From: Vespa crabro
Lineage: Eukaryota > Arthropoda > Insecta > Hymenoptera > Vespidae
Assembly: GCF_910589235.1 (NCBI RefSeq)
Contig: NW_025813666.1
Location: forward strand, 62,001 to 126,000
Length of the DNA stretch: 64,000 nt
Direction of reading: 5' to 3'
The notes beneath the pieces were generated by a model that ran no database searches, had not been told where the DNA came from, and saw nothing but the letters and a program-made list of their open reading frames with translations. Numbering within the stretch: position 1 is the stretch's first letter; every line of letters starts with the position of its first letter. This document shows, piece by piece, positions 1 through 12,641 of the stretch. The translations under genes and the position numbers were made by a program.

Positions 1-15
1 TATCGATGCAGAATA

Positions 16-37
16 AAGAATATAACAAGAATATAAC
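16..37 (+). repeat. Tandem 11-bp duplication inside every unit
   Basis: AAGAATATAAC occurs twice back to back at 16-26 and 27-37, and again at the same place in nearly every unit. Two units, ending at 10,596 and 39,910, have only one copy. The loss of exactly one copy is what replication slippage or misaligned pairing between the two 11-mers would give. The single-copy state could also be ancestral, but both short units sit among two-copy neighbours, so deletion is the simpler reading. Confidence 0.95.
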
Positions 38-89
38 GTTTTTACTATGTTTAAATACGCGTTTTCATATGATAATTGTCGAAAAACGT
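36..89. repeat. Inverted repeat ACGTTTTT / AAAAACGT
   Basis: ACGTTTTT at 36-43 is the exact reverse complement of AAAAACGT at 82-89. The arms are 38 bp apart and recur in nearly every unit. The arms contain T5/A5 tracts next to CpG. A role in curvature or protein binding is possible but not shown. Confidence 0.75.
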
Positions 90-97
90 AATCGACA
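77..97. repeat. Short hairpin-capable inverted repeat TGTCGA / TCGACA
   Basis: TGTCGA at 77-82 pairs with TCGACA at 92-97 around a 9-nt A-rich loop, and this recurs in nearly every unit. Several variants fall inside it: GTCG becomes TTCG in many domain III units, ATCG at 51,544, 56,656 and 59,726, and ATCGAC becomes ATGGAC at 50,196 and 50,878. It is therefore not strictly maintained. Confidence 0.7.
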
Positions 98-254
98 TAC
101 GCGAATTTCGGTATATGCGAAGATAAAATCGTGAAATCTTTAATAATACTTGTGCCACAGTTAGAAAAATGTTACCAATCGATTCAGAACATTGCATTTC
201 ATAAGATCAAACATCTATTTTATATTGGAATCAAAGTTTTTAACATTCTTTCAT

Positions 255-268
255 ATCGTATATACGAT
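255..268. repeat. Perfect 14-bp palindrome
   Basis: ATCGTATATACGAT is its own reverse complement and recurs once per unit. Variants are few. TATTCGAT replaces TATACGAT in a domain IV unit class (for example at 54,458 and 57,527), and CGCATATACG occurs near 47,635. A dyad like this could be a binding site for a dimeric protein or simply extrude as a cruciform; the sequence alone does not decide. Confidence 0.85.
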
Positions 269-299
269 TTTTCGCTCATATACGCGTATCGTCGAAAAA
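268..299. repeat. Imperfect 32-bp dyad around ATACGCGTAT
   Basis: TTTTTCG at 268-274 is the reverse complement of CGAAAAA at 293-299. Between them lies the perfect 10-bp palindrome ATACGCGTAT at 280-289, offset by 1 bp from the outer centre. With the adjoining 14-bp palindrome this makes 255-299 the most dyad-rich part of the unit. It also holds 7 of the 22 CpG sites. One domain III unit class alters it (GCTCATAT to GCTAATAT), as does the class at 3,602, 14,502 and 19,617 (GCGAATCGTCTAAAAAC). Confidence 0.7.
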
Positions 300-1400
300 C
301 GAAAACTTGAAATCTCGTTCAATTTCAATGATTTTATATTCTATCGATGCAGAATAAAGAATATAACAAGAATATAACGTTTTTACTATGTTTAAATACG
401 CGTTTTCATATGATAATTGTCGAAAAACGTAATCGACATACGCGAATTTCGGTATATGCGAAGATAAAATCGTGAAATCTTTAATAATACTTGTGCCACA
501 GTTAGAAAAATGTTACCAATCGATTCAGAACATTGCATTTCATAAGATCAAACATCTATTTTATATTGGAATCAAAGTTTTTAACATTCTTTCATATCGT
601 ATATACGATTTTTCGCTCATATACGCGTATCGTCGAAAAACGAAAACTTGAAATCTCGTTCAATTTCAATGATTTTGTATTCTATCGATGCAGAATAAAG
701 AATATAACAAGAATATAACGTTTTTACTATGTTTAAATACGCGTTTTCATATGATAATTGTCGAAAAACGTAAACGACATACGCGAATTTCGGTATATGC
801 GACGATAAAATCGTGAAATCTTTAATAATACTTGTGCCACAGTTAGAAAAATGTTACCAATCGATTCAGAACATTGCATTTCATAAGATCAAACATCTAT
901 TTTATATTGGAATCAAAGTTTTTAACATTCTTTCATATCGTATATACGATTTTTCGCTCATATACGCGTATCGTCGAAAAACGAAAACTTGAAATCTCGT
1001 TCAATTTCAATGATTTTATATTCTATCGATGCAGAATAAAGAATATAACAAGAATATAACGTTTTTACTATGTTTAAATACGCGTTTTCATATGATAATT
1101 GTCGAAAAACGTAATCGACATACGCGAATTTCGGTATATGCGAAGATAAAATCGTGAAATCTTTAATAATACTTGTGCCACAGTTAGAAAAATGTTACCA
1201 ATCGATTCAGAACATTGCATTTCATAAGATCAAACATCTATTTTATATTGGAATCAAAGTTTTTAACATTCTTTCATATCGTATATACGATTTTTCGCTC
1301 ATATACGCGTATCGTCGAAAAACGAAAACTTGAAATCTCGTTCAATTTCAATGATTTTATATTCTATCGATGCAGAATAAAGAATATAACAAGAATATAA

Positions 1401-3279
1401 CGTTTTTACTATGTTTAAATACGCGTTTTCATATGATAATTGTCGAAAAACGTAATCGACATACGCGAATTTCGGTATATGCGAAGATAAAATCGTGAAA
1501 TCTTTAATAATACTTGTGCCACAGTTAGAAAAATGTTTCCAATCGATTCAGAACATTGCATTTCATAAGATCAAACATCTATTTTATATTGGAATCAAAG
1601 TTTTTAACATTCTTTCATATCGTATATACGATTTTTCGCTCATATACGCGTATCGTCGAAAAACGAAAACTTGAAATCTCGTTCAATTTCAATGATTTTA
1701 TATTCTATCGATGCAGAATAAAGAATATAACAAGAATATAACGTTTTTACTATGTTTAAATACGCGTTTTCATATGATAATTGTCGAAAAACGTAATCGA
1801 CATACGCGAATTTCGGTATATGCGAAGATAAAATCGTGAAATCTTTAATAATACTTGTGCCACAGTTAGAAAAATGTTACCAATCGATTCAGAACATTGC
1901 ATTTCATAAGATCAAACATCTATTTTATATTGGAATCAAAGTTTTGAACATTCTTTCATATCGTATATACGATTTTTCGCTCATATACGCGTATCGTCGA
2001 AAAACGAAAACTTGAAATCTCGTTCAATTTCAATGATTTTATATTCTATCGATGCAGAATAAAGAATATAACAAGAATATAACGTTTTTACTATGTTTAA
2101 ATACGCGTTTTCATATGATAATTGTCGAAAAACGTAATCGACATACGCGAATTTCGGTATATGCGAAGATAAAATCGTGAAATCTTTAATAATACTTGTG
2201 CCACAGTTAGAAAAATGTTACCAATCGATTCAGAACATTGCATTTCATAAGATCAAACATCTATTTTATATTGGAATCAAAGTTTTTAACATTCTTTCAT
2301 ATCGTATATACGATTTTTCGCTCATATACGCGTATCGTCGAAAAACGAAAACTTGAAATCTCGTTCAATTTCAATGATTTTATATTCTATCGATGCAGAA
2401 TAAAGAATATAACAAGAATATAACGTTTTTACTATGTTTAAATACGCGTTTTCATATGATAATTGTCGAAAAACGTAATCGACATACGCGAATTTCGGTA
2501 TATGCGAAGATAAAATCGTGAAATCTTTAATAATACTTGTGCCACAGTTAGAAAAATGTTACCAATCGATTCAGAACATTGCATTTCATAAGATCAAACA
2601 TCTATTTTATATTGGAATCAAAGTTTTGAACATTCTTTCATATCGTATATACGATTTTTCGCTCATATACGCGTATCGTCGAAAAACGAAAACTTGAAAT
2701 CTCGTTCAATTTCAATGATTTTATATTCTATCGATGCAGAATAAAGAATATAACAAGAATATAACGTTTTTACTATGTTTAAATACGCGGTTTCATATGA
2801 TAATTGTCGAAAAACGTAATCGACATACGCGAATTTCGGTATATGCGAAGATAAAATCGTGAAATCTTTAATAATACTTGTGCCACAGTTAGAAAAATGT
2901 TACCAATCGATTCAGAACATTGCATTTCATAAGATCAAACATCTATTTTATATTGGAATCAAAGTTTTTAACATTCTTTCATATCGTATATACGATTTTT
3001 CGCTCATACACGCGTATCGTCGAAAAACGAAAACTTGAAATCTCGTTCAATTTCAATGATTTTATATTCTATCGATGCAGAATAAAGAATATAACAAGAA
3101 TATAACGTTTTTACTATGTTTAAATACGCGTTTTCATATGATAATTGTCGAAAAACGTAATCGACACACGCGAATTTCGGTATATGCGAAGATGAAATCG
3201 TGAAATCTTTAATAATACTTGTGCCACAGTTAGAAAAATGTTACCAATCGATTCAGAACATTGCATTTCATAAGATCAA
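1401..3279 (+). repeat. Higher-order block alpha, copy 1
   Basis: An ordered series of variants matches 10,267-12,134: GTTTCCAATC (1,536), GTTTTGAAC in units 1,742-2,082 and 2,424-2,764, CATACACG (3,008), then CGACACACG and GATGAAATCG (3,165-3,198). The offset is 8,866 bp (26 units), or 8,855 bp after the 11-bp deletion in copy 2. The match stops inside the next unit, where sequence of another class begins. ACGCGGTTTC near 2,790 is private to this copy. Confidence 0.85.
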
Positions 3280-3446
3280 ACATCTATTTTATATTGGAAT
3301 CAAAGTCTTTAACATTCTTTCATATCGTATATACGATTTTTCGCTCATATACGCGTATCGTCGAAAAACGAAAACTTGAAATCTCGTTCAATTTCAATGA
3401 TTTTATATTCTATCGATGCAGAATAAAGAATATAACAAGAATATAA
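3106..3446 (+). repeat. Chimeric satellite unit joining blocks alpha and beta
   Basis: The 5' part has CGACACACG and GATGAAATCG like the unit at 11,961-12,301. The 3' part has CAAAGTCTTT (C at 3,307) like the units at 14,006-14,346 and 19,121-19,461, and it is followed by the same neighbour unit those have. At 3,279 it keeps A, where the second class has G (GATCAGAC). If the AAAGTCTTT class already had that G, the junction lies between about 3,279 and 3,307. Independent mutation of C3307 is possible but would not explain the matching downstream order. Confidence 0.7.
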
Positions 3447-5833
3447 CGTTTTTACTATGTTTATATACGCGTTTTCATATGATAATTGTCGAAAAACGTA
3501 ATCGACATACGCGAATTTCGGTATATGCGAAGATAAAATCGTGAAATCTTTAATAATACTTGTGCCACAGTTAGAAAAATGTTACCAATCGATTCAGAAC
3601 ATTGCATTGCATAAGATCAAACATCTATTTTATATTGGAATCAAAGTTTTTAACATTCTTTCATATCGTATATACGATTTTTCGCTCATATACGCGAATC
3701 GTCTAAAAACGAAAACTTGAAATCTCGTTCAATTTCAATGATTTTATATTCTATCGATGCAGAATAAAGAATATAACAAGAATATAACGTTTTTACTATG
3801 TTTAAATACGCATTTTCATATGATAATTGTCGAAAAACGTAATCGACATACGCGAATTTCGGTATATGCGAAGATAAAATCGTGAAATCTTTAATAATAC
3901 TTGTGCCACAGTTAGAAAAATGTTACCAATCGATTCAGAACATTGCATTTCATAAGATCAAACATCTATTTTATATTGGAATCAAAGTTTTTAACATTCT
4001 TTCATATCGTATATACGATTTTTCGCTCATATACGCGTATCGTCGAAAAACGAAAACTTGAAATCTCGTTCAATTTCAATGATTTTATATTCTATCGATG
4101 CAGAATAAAGAATATAACAAGAATATAACGTTTTTACTATGTTTAAATACGCGTTTTCATATGATAATTGTCGAAAAACGTAATCGACATACGCGAATTT
4201 CGGTATATGCGAAGATAAAATCGTGAAATCTTTAATAATACTTGTGCCACAGTTAGAAAAATGTTACCAATCGATTCAGAACATGGCATTTCATAAGATC
4301 AAACATCTATTTTATATTGGAATCAAAGTTTTTAACATTCTTTCATATCGTATATACGATTTTTCGCTCATATACGCGTATCGTCGAAAAACGAAAACTT
4401 GAAATCTCGTTCAATTTCAATGATTTTATATTCTATCGATGCAGAATAAAGAATATAACAAGAATATAACGTTTTTACTATGTTTAAATACGCGTTTTCA
4501 TATGATAATTGTCGAAAAACGTAATCGACATACGCGAATTTCGGTATATGCGAAGATAAAATCGTGAAATCTTTAATAATACTTGTGCCACAGTTAGAAA
4601 AATGTTACCAATCGATTCAGAACATTGCATTTCATAAGAGCAAACATCTATTTTATATTGGAATCAAAGTTTTTAACATTCTTTCATATCGTATATACGA
4701 TTTTTCGCTCATATACGCGTATCGTCGAAAAACGAAAACTTGAAATCTCGTTCAATTTCAATGATTTTATATTCTATCGATGCAGAATAAAGAATATAAC
4801 AAGAATATAACGTTTTTACTATGTTTAAATAAGCGTTTTCATATGATAATTGTCGAAAAACGTAATCGACATACGCGAATTTCGGTATATGCGAAGATAA
4901 AATCGTGAAATCTTTAATAATACTTGTGCCACAGTTAGAAAAATGTTACCAATCGATTCAGAACATTGCATTTCATAAGATCAAACGTCTATTTTATATT
5001 GGAATCAAAGTTTTTAACATTCTTTCATATCGTATATACGATTTTTCGCTCATATACGCGTATCGTCGAAAAACGAAAACTTGAAATCTCGTTCAATTTC
5101 AATGATTTTATATTCTATCGATACAGAATAAAGAATATAACAAGAATATAACGTTTTTACTATGTTTAAATACGCGTTTTCATATGATAATTGTCGAAAA
5201 ACGTAATCGACATACGCGAATTTCGGTATATGCGAAGATAAAATCGTGAAATCTTTAATAATACTTATGCCACAGTTAGAAAAATGTTACCAATCGATTC
5301 AGAACATTGCATTTCATAAGATCAAACATCTATTTTATATTGGAATCAAAGTTTTTAACATTCTTTCATATCGTATATACGATTTTTCGCTCATATACGC
5401 GTATCGTCGAAAAACGAAAACTTGAAATCTCGTTCAATTTCAATGATTTTATATTCTATCGATGCAGAATAAAGAATATAACAAGAATATAACGTTTTTA
5501 CTATGTTTAAATACGCGTTTTCATATGATAATTGTCGAAAAACGTAATCGACATACGCGAATTTCGGTATATGCGAAGATAAAATCGTGAAATCTTTAAT
5601 AATACTTGTGCCACAGTTAGAAAAATGTTACCAATCGATTCAGAACATTGCATTTCATAAGATCAAACGTCTATTTTATATTGGAATCAAAGTTTTTAAC
5701 ATTCTTCCATATCGTATATACGATTTTTCGCTCATATACGCGTATCGTCGAAAAACGAAAACTTGAAATCTCGTTCAATTTCAATGATTTTATATTCTAT
5801 CGATGCAGAATAAAGAATATAACAAGAATATAA
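3447..5833 (+). repeat. Higher-order block beta, copy 1 (seven units)
   Basis: The ordered marker units are: TTATATACGC with GCATTGCATAAG and GAATCGTCTAAAAAC; ACGCATTTT; AACATGGCATT (4,284); AAGAGCAAAC (4,639); AATAAGCG with AAACGTCT and CGATACAG; ACTTATGCC (5,265); AAACGTCT with CTTCCAT. The same order appears in copies 2 and 3. Copy 2 lacks the AACATGGCATT unit, so its offset changes from 10,900 to 10,559 bp (one unit) at that point. Confidence 0.85.
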
Positions 5834-8800
5834 CGTTTTTACTATGTTTAAATACGCGTTTTCATATGATAATTGTCGAAAAACGTAATCGACATACGCG
5901 AATTTCGGTATATGCGAAGATAAAATCGTGAAATCTTTAATAATACTTGTGCCACAGTTAGAAAAATGTTACCAATCGATTCAGAACATTGCATTTCATA
6001 AGATCAAACATCTATTTTATATTGGAATCAAAGTTTTTAACATTCTTTCATATCGTATATACGATTTTTCGCTCATATACGCGTATCGTCGAAAAACGAA
6101 AACTTGAAATCTCGTTCAATTTCAATGATTTTATATTCTATCGATGCAGAATAAAGAATATAACAAGAATATAACGTTTTTACTATGTTTAAATACGCGT
6201 TTTCATATGATAATTGTCGAAAAACGTAATCGACATACGCGAATTTCGGTATATGCGAAGATAAAATCGTGAAATCTTTAATAATACTTGTGCCACAGTT
6301 AGAAAAATGTTACCAATCGATTCAGAACATTGCATTTCATAAGATCAAACATCTATTTTATATTGGAATCAAAGTTTTTAACATTCTTTCATATCGTATA
6401 TACGATTTTTCGCTCATATACGCGTATCGTCGAAAAACGAAAACTTGAAATCTCGTTCAATTTCAATGATTTTATATTCTATCGATGCAGAATAAAGAAT
6501 ATAACAAGAATATAACGTTTTTACTATGTTTAAATACGCGTTTTCATATGATAATTGTCGAAAAACGTAATCGACATACGCGAATTTCGGTATATGCTAA
6601 GATAAAATCGTGAAATCTTTAATAATACTTGTGCCACAGTTAGAAAAATGTTACCAATCGATTCAGAACATTGCATTTCATAAGATCAAACATCTATTTT
6701 ATATTGGAATCAAAGTTTCTAACATTCTTTCATATCGTATATACGATTTTTCGCTCATATACGCGTATCGTCGAAAAACGAAAACTTGAAATCTCGTTCA
6801 ATTTTAATGATTTTATATTCTATCGATGCAGAATAAAGAATATAACAAGAATATAACGTTTTTACTATGTTTAAATACGCGTTTTCATATGATAATTGTC
6901 GAAAAACGTAATCGACATACGCGAATTTCGGTATATGCGAAGATAAAATCGTGAAATCTTTAATAATACTTGTGCCACAGTTAGAAAAATGTTACCAATC
7001 GATTCAGAACATTGCATTTCATAAGATCAAACATCTATTTTATATTGGAATCAAAGTTTTTAACATTCTTTCATATCGTATATACGATTTTTCGCTCATA
7101 TACGCGTATCGTCGAAAAACGAGAACTTGAAATCTCGTTCAATTTCAATGATTTTATATTCTATCGATGCAGAATAAAGAATATAACAAGAATATAACGT
7201 TTTTACTATGTTTAAATACGCGTTTTCATATGATAATTGTCGAAAAACGTAATCGACATACGCGAATTTCGGTATATGCGAAGATAAAATCGTGAAATCT
7301 TTAATAATACTTGTGCCACAGTTAGAAACATGTTACCAATCGATTCAGAACATTGCATTTCATAAGATCAAACATCTATTTTATATTGGAATCAAAGTTT
7401 TTAACATTCTTTCATATCGTATATACGATTTTTCGCTCATATACGCGTATCGTCGAAAAACGAAAACTTGAAATCTCGTTCAATTTCAATGATTTTATAT
7501 TCTATCGATGCAGAATAAAGAATATAACAAGAATATAACGTTTTTACTATGTTTAAATACGCATTTTCATATGATAATTGTCGAAAAACGTAATCGACAT
7601 ACGCGAATTTCGGTATATGCGAAGATAAAATCGTGAAATCTTTAATAATACTTGTGCCACAGTTAGAAAAATGTTACCAATCGATTCAGAACATTGCATT
7701 TCATAAGATCAAACATCTATTTTATATTGGAATCAAAGTTTTTAACATTCTTTCATATCGTATATACGATTTTTCGCTCATATACGCGTATCGTCGAAAA
7801 ACGAAAACTTGAAATCTCGTTCAATTTCAATGATTTTATATTCTATCGATGCAGAATAAAGAATATAACAAGAATATAACGTTTTTACTATGTTTAAATA
7901 CGCGTTTTCATATGATAATTGTCGAAAAACGTAATCGACATACGCGAATTTCGGTATATGCGACGATAAAATCGTGAAATCTTTAATAATACTTGTGCCA
8001 CAGTTAGAAAAATGTTACCAATCGATTCAGAACATTGCATTTCATAAGATCAAACATCTATTTTATATTGGAATCAAAGTTTTTAACATTCTTTCATATC
8101 GTATATACGATTTTTCGCTCATATACGCGTATCGTCGAAAAACGAAAACTTGAAATCTCGTTCAATTTCAATGATTTTATATTCTATCGATGCAGAATAA
8201 AGAATATAACAAGAATATAACGTTTTTACTATGTTCAAATACGCGTTTTCATATGACAATTGTCGAAAAACGTAATCGACATACGCGAATTTCGGTATAT
8301 GCGAAGATAAAATCGTGAAATCTTTAATAATACTTGTTCCACAGTTCGAAAAATGTTACCAATCGATTCAGAACATTGCATTTCATAAGATCAAACATCT
8401 ATTTTATATTGGAATCAAAGTTTTTAACATTCTTTCATATCGTATATACGATTTTTCGCTCATATACGCGTATCGTCGAAAAACGAAAACTTGAAATCTC
8501 GTTCAATTTTAATGATTTTATATTCTATCGATGCAGAATAAAGAATATAACAAGAATATAACGTTTTTACTATGTTTAAATACGCGTTTTCATATGATAA
8601 TTGTCGAAAAACGTAATCGACATACGCGAATTTCGGTATATGCGAAGATAAAATCGTGAAATCTTTAATAATACTTGTGCCACAGTTAGAAAAATGTTAC
8701 CAATCGATTCAGAACATTGCATTTCATAAGATCAAACATCTATTTTATATTGGAATCAAAGTTTTTAACATTCTTTCATATCGTATATACGATTTTTCGC

Positions 8801-10266
8801 TCATATACGCGTATCGTCGAAAAACGAAAACTTGAAATCTCGTTCAATTTCAATGATTTTATATTCTATCGATGCAGAATAAAGAATATAACAAGAATAT
8901 AACGTTTTTACTATGTTTAAATATGCGTTTTCATATGATAATTGTCGAAAAACGTAATCGACATACGCGAATTTCGGTATATGCGAAGATAAAATCGTGA
9001 AATCTTTAATAATACTTGTGCCACAGTTAGAAACATGTTACCAATCGATTCAGAACATTGCATTTCATAAGATCAAACATCTATTTTATATTGGAATCAA
9101 AGTTTTTAACATTCTTTCATATCGTATATACGATTTTTCGCTCATATACGCGTATCGTCGAAAAACGAAAACTTGAAATCTCGTTCAATTTCAATGATTT
9201 TATATTCTATCGATGCAGAATAAAGAATATAACAAGAATATAAGGTTTTTACTATGTTTAAATAAGCGTTTTCATATGATAATTGTCGAAAAACGTAATC
9301 GACATACGCGAATTTCGGTATATGCGAAGATAAAATCGTGAAATCTTTAATAATACTTGTGCCACAGTTAGAAAAATGTTACCAATCGATTCAGAACATT
9401 GCATTTCATAAGATCAAACATCTATTTTACATTGGAATCAAAGTTTTTAACATTCTTTCATATCGTATATACGATTTTTCGCTCATATACGCGTATCGTC
9501 GAAAAACGAAAACTTGAAATCTCGTTCAATTTCAATGATTTTATATTCTATCGATGCAGAATAAAGAATATAACAAGAATATAACGTTTTTACTATGTTT
9601 AAATACGCGTTTTCATATGATAATTGTCGAAAAACGTAATCGACATACGCGAATTTCGGTATATGCGAAGATAAAATCGTGAAATCTTTAATAATACTTG
9701 TGCCACAGTTAGAAAAATGTTACCAATCGATTCAGAACATTGCATTTCATAAGATCAGACATCTATTTTATATTGGAATCAAAGTCTTTAACATTCTTTC
9801 ATATCGTATATACGATTTTTCGCTCATATACGCGTATCGTCGAAAAACGAAAACTTGAAATCTCGTTCAATTTCAATGATTTTATATTCTATCTATGCAG
9901 AATAAAGAATATAACAAGAATATAACGTTTTTACTATGTTTAAATACGCGTTTTCATATGATAATTGTCGAAAAACGTAATCGACATACGCGAATTTCGG
10001 TATATGCGAAGATAAAATCGTGAAATCTTTAATAATACTTGTGCCACAGTTAGAAAAATGTTACCAATCGATTCAGAACATTGCATTTCATAAGATCAAA
10101 CATCTATTTTATATTGGAATCAAAGTTTTTAACATTCTTTCATATCGTATATACGATTTTTCGCTCATATACGCGTATCGTCGAAAAACGAAAACTTGAA
10201 ATCTCGTTCAATTTCAATGATTTTATATTCTATCGATGCAGAATAAAGAATATAACAAGAATATAA

Positions 10267-10596
10267 CGTTTTTACTATGTTTAAATACGCGTTTTCATAT
10301 GATAATTGTCGAAAAACGTAATCGACATACGCGAATTTCGGTATATGCGAAGATAAAATCGTGAAATCTTTAATAATACTTGTGCCACAGTTAGAAAAAT
10401 GTTTCCAATCGATTCAGAACATTGCATTTCATAAGATCAAACATCTATTTTATATTGGAATCAAAGTTTTTAACATTCTTTCATATCGTATATACGATTT
10501 TTCGCTCATATACGCGTATCGTCGAAAAACGAAAACTTGAAATCTCGTTCAATTTCAATGATTTTATATTCTATCGATGCAGAATAAAGAATATAA
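10267..10596 (+). repeat. Short satellite unit, 330 bp (11-bp deletion)
   Basis: Only one AAGAATATAAC is present, at 10,587-10,597, in place of the usual two. All sites downstream shift by 11 bp. The matching unit of block alpha copy 1 (1,401-1,741) is full length. Confidence 0.95.
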
Positions 10597-12134
10597 CGTT
10601 TTTACTATGTTTAAATACGCGTTTTCATATGATAATTGTCGAAAAACGTAATCGACATACGCGAATTTCGGTATATGCGAAGATAAAATCGTGAAATCTT
10701 TAATAATACTTGTGCCACAGTTAGAAAAATGTTACCAATCGATTCAGAACATTGCATTTCATAAGATCAAACATCTATTTTATATTGGAATCAAAGTTTT
10801 GAACATTCTTTCATATCGTATATACGATTTTTCGCTCATATACGCGTATCGTCGAAAAACGAAAACTTGAAATCTCGTTCAATTTCAATGATTTTATATT
10901 CTATCGATGCAGAATAAAGAATATAACAAGAATATAACGTTTTTACTATGTTTAAATACGCGTTTTCATATGATAATTGTCGAAAAACGTAATCGACATA
11001 CGCGAATTTCGGTATATGCGAAGATAAAATCGTGAAATCTTTAATAATACTTGTGCCACAGTTAGAAAAATGTTACCAATCGATTCAGAACATTGCATTT
11101 CATAAGATCAAACATCTATTTTATATTGGAATCAAAGTTTTTAACATTCTTTCATATCGTATATACGATTTTTCGCTCATATACGCGTATCGTCGAAAAA
11201 CGAAAACTTGAAATCTCGTTCAATTTCATTGATTTTATATTCTATCGATGCAGAATAAAGAATATAACAAGAATATAACGTTTTTACTATGTTTAAATAC
11301 GCGTTTTCATATGATAATTGTCGAAAAACGTAATCGACATACGCGAATTTCGGTATATGCGAAGATAAAATCGTGAAATCTTTAATAATACTTGTGCCAC
11401 AGTTAGAAAAATGTTACCAATCGATTCAGAACATTGCATTTCATAAGATCAAACATCTATTTTATATTGGAATCAAAGTTTTGAACATTCTTTCATATCG
11501 TATATACGATTTTTCGCTCATATACGCGTATCGTCGAAAAACGAAAACTTGAAATCTCGTTCAATTTCAATGATTTTATATTCTATCGATGCAGAATAAA
11601 GAATATAACAAGAATATAACGTTTTTACTATGTTTAAATACGCGTTTTCATATGATAATTGTCGAAAAACGTAATCGACATACGCGAATTTCGGTATATG
11701 CGAAGATAAAATCGTGAAATCTTTAATAATACTTGTGCCACAGTTAGAAAAATGTTACCAATCGATTCAGAACATTGCATTTCATAAGATCAAACATCTA
11801 TTTTATATTGGAATCAAAGTTTTTAACATTCTTTCATATCGTATATACGATTTTTCGCTCATACACGCGTATCGTCGAAAAACGAAAACTTGAAATCTCG
11901 TTCAATTTCAATGATTTTATATTCTATCGATGCAGAATAAAGAATATAACAAGAATATAACGTTTTTACTATGTTTAAATACGCGTTTTCATATGATAAT
12001 TGTCGAAAAACGTAATCGACACACGCGAATTTCGGTATATGCGAAGATGAAATCGTGAAATCTTTAATAATACTTGTGCCACAGTTAGAAAAATGTTACC
12101 AATCGATTCAGAACATTGCATTTCATAAGATCAA
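10267..12134 (+). repeat. Higher-order block alpha, copy 2
   Basis: It carries the same ordered variants as 1,401-3,279: GTTTCCAATC (10,402), two GTTTTGAAC units (10,799 and 11,481), CATACACG (11,863), CGACACACG and GATGAAATCG (12,020-12,052). Its first unit has lost one copy of the 11-bp internal duplication, which copy 1 keeps, so that deletion came after the block was duplicated. A T at 11,229 (TTTCATTG) is private. Confidence 0.85.
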
Positions 12135-12301
12135 ACATCTATTTTATATTGGAATCAAAGTTTTTAACATTCTTTCATATCGTATATACGATTTTTCGCT
12201 CATATACGCGTATCGTCGAAAAACGAAAACTTGAAATCTCGTTCAATTTCAATGATTTTATATTCTATCGATGCAGAATAAAGAATATAACAAGAATATA
12301 A

Positions 12302-12641
12302 CGTTTTTACTATGTTTAAATACGCGTTTTCATATGATAATTGTCGAAAAACGTAATCGACATACGCGAATTTCGGTATATGCGAAGATAAAATCGTGAA
12401 ATCTTTAATAATACTTGTGCCACAGTTAGAAAAATGTTACCAATCGATTCAGAACTTTGCATTTCATAAGATCAACATCTATTTTAAATTGGAATCAAAG
12501 TTTTTAACATTCTTTCATATCGTATATACGATTTTTCGCTCATATACGCGTATCGTCGAAAAACGAAAACTTGAAATCTCGTTCAATTTCAATGATTTTA
12601 TATTCTATCGATGCAGAATAAAGAATATAACAAGAATATAA
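12302..12641 (+). repeat. Divergent satellite unit, 340 bp (1-bp deletion)
   Basis: The unit reads GATCAACATC where others read GATCAAACATC, losing one A near 12,474. It also has AGAACTTTGC for AGAACATTGC and TTTTAAATTGG for TTTTATATTGG within about 35 bp. It is followed by AAGGTTTTT and AATAAGCG, a pair shared with the unit at 9,244-9,584. Confidence 0.9.

Larger units (their letters stand above)
55..301 (+). repeat. Degenerate internal subrepeats (ATACGCG x3, GTCGAAAAACG x2)
   Basis: ATACGCG occurs at 55-61, 97-103 and 280-286. The 11-mer GTCGAAAAACG occurs at 78-88 and 291-301. Both 11-mers lie shortly after an ATACGCG and a TCATAT, so the 341-bp unit may descend from a shorter ancestral repeat that was duplicated and rearranged. 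No regular internal period is left. Convergence on CG-flanked A-tracts is an alternative explanation. Confidence 0.5.
37..377 (+). repeat. First complete 341-bp unit (phase reference)
   Basis: This unit defines the phase used here: it runs from CGTTTTTACTATG to AAGAATATAA. It carries the consensus base at every position I compared with the homogeneous run at 60,370-63,438. Counting the consensus gives 52 C and 46 G (28.7% G+C) and 22 CpG sites against about 7 expected. A/T tracts of five recur around the unit, several of them bounded by CG (CGTTTTT, CGAAAAACG, ATTTTTCG). The unit has two ATCGAT sites, one CATATG site and two ACGCGT sites. The length is close to two nucleosome repeats, which is common among centromeric satellites; that link is general knowledge and not shown here. 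Confidence 0.97.

Noticed and set aside
192..377. A 61-codon open frame repeated in most units, as if a small protein family were encoded about 150 times
   Set aside because: It opens at TTG with no ATG in frame, exists only because the unit repeats, and is broken by stop or start changes in roughly 30 units. Visible substitutions often change the amino acid, and no ribosome-binding or splice context is seen. Its product would be an unremarkable basic, aromatic-rich string with no recognisable domain.
37..377. CENP-B box
   Set aside because: The core pattern TTCG-N4-A-N2-CGGG is absent. The unit has no CGGG at all; ATTTCGGTATATGCG is the nearest resemblance and does not fit.
10422..10694. 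A 90-codon open frame, also at 39,736
   Set aside because: The 11-bp deletion shifts the frame past the usual stop, extending the same satellite frame by chance. There is no coding signature.
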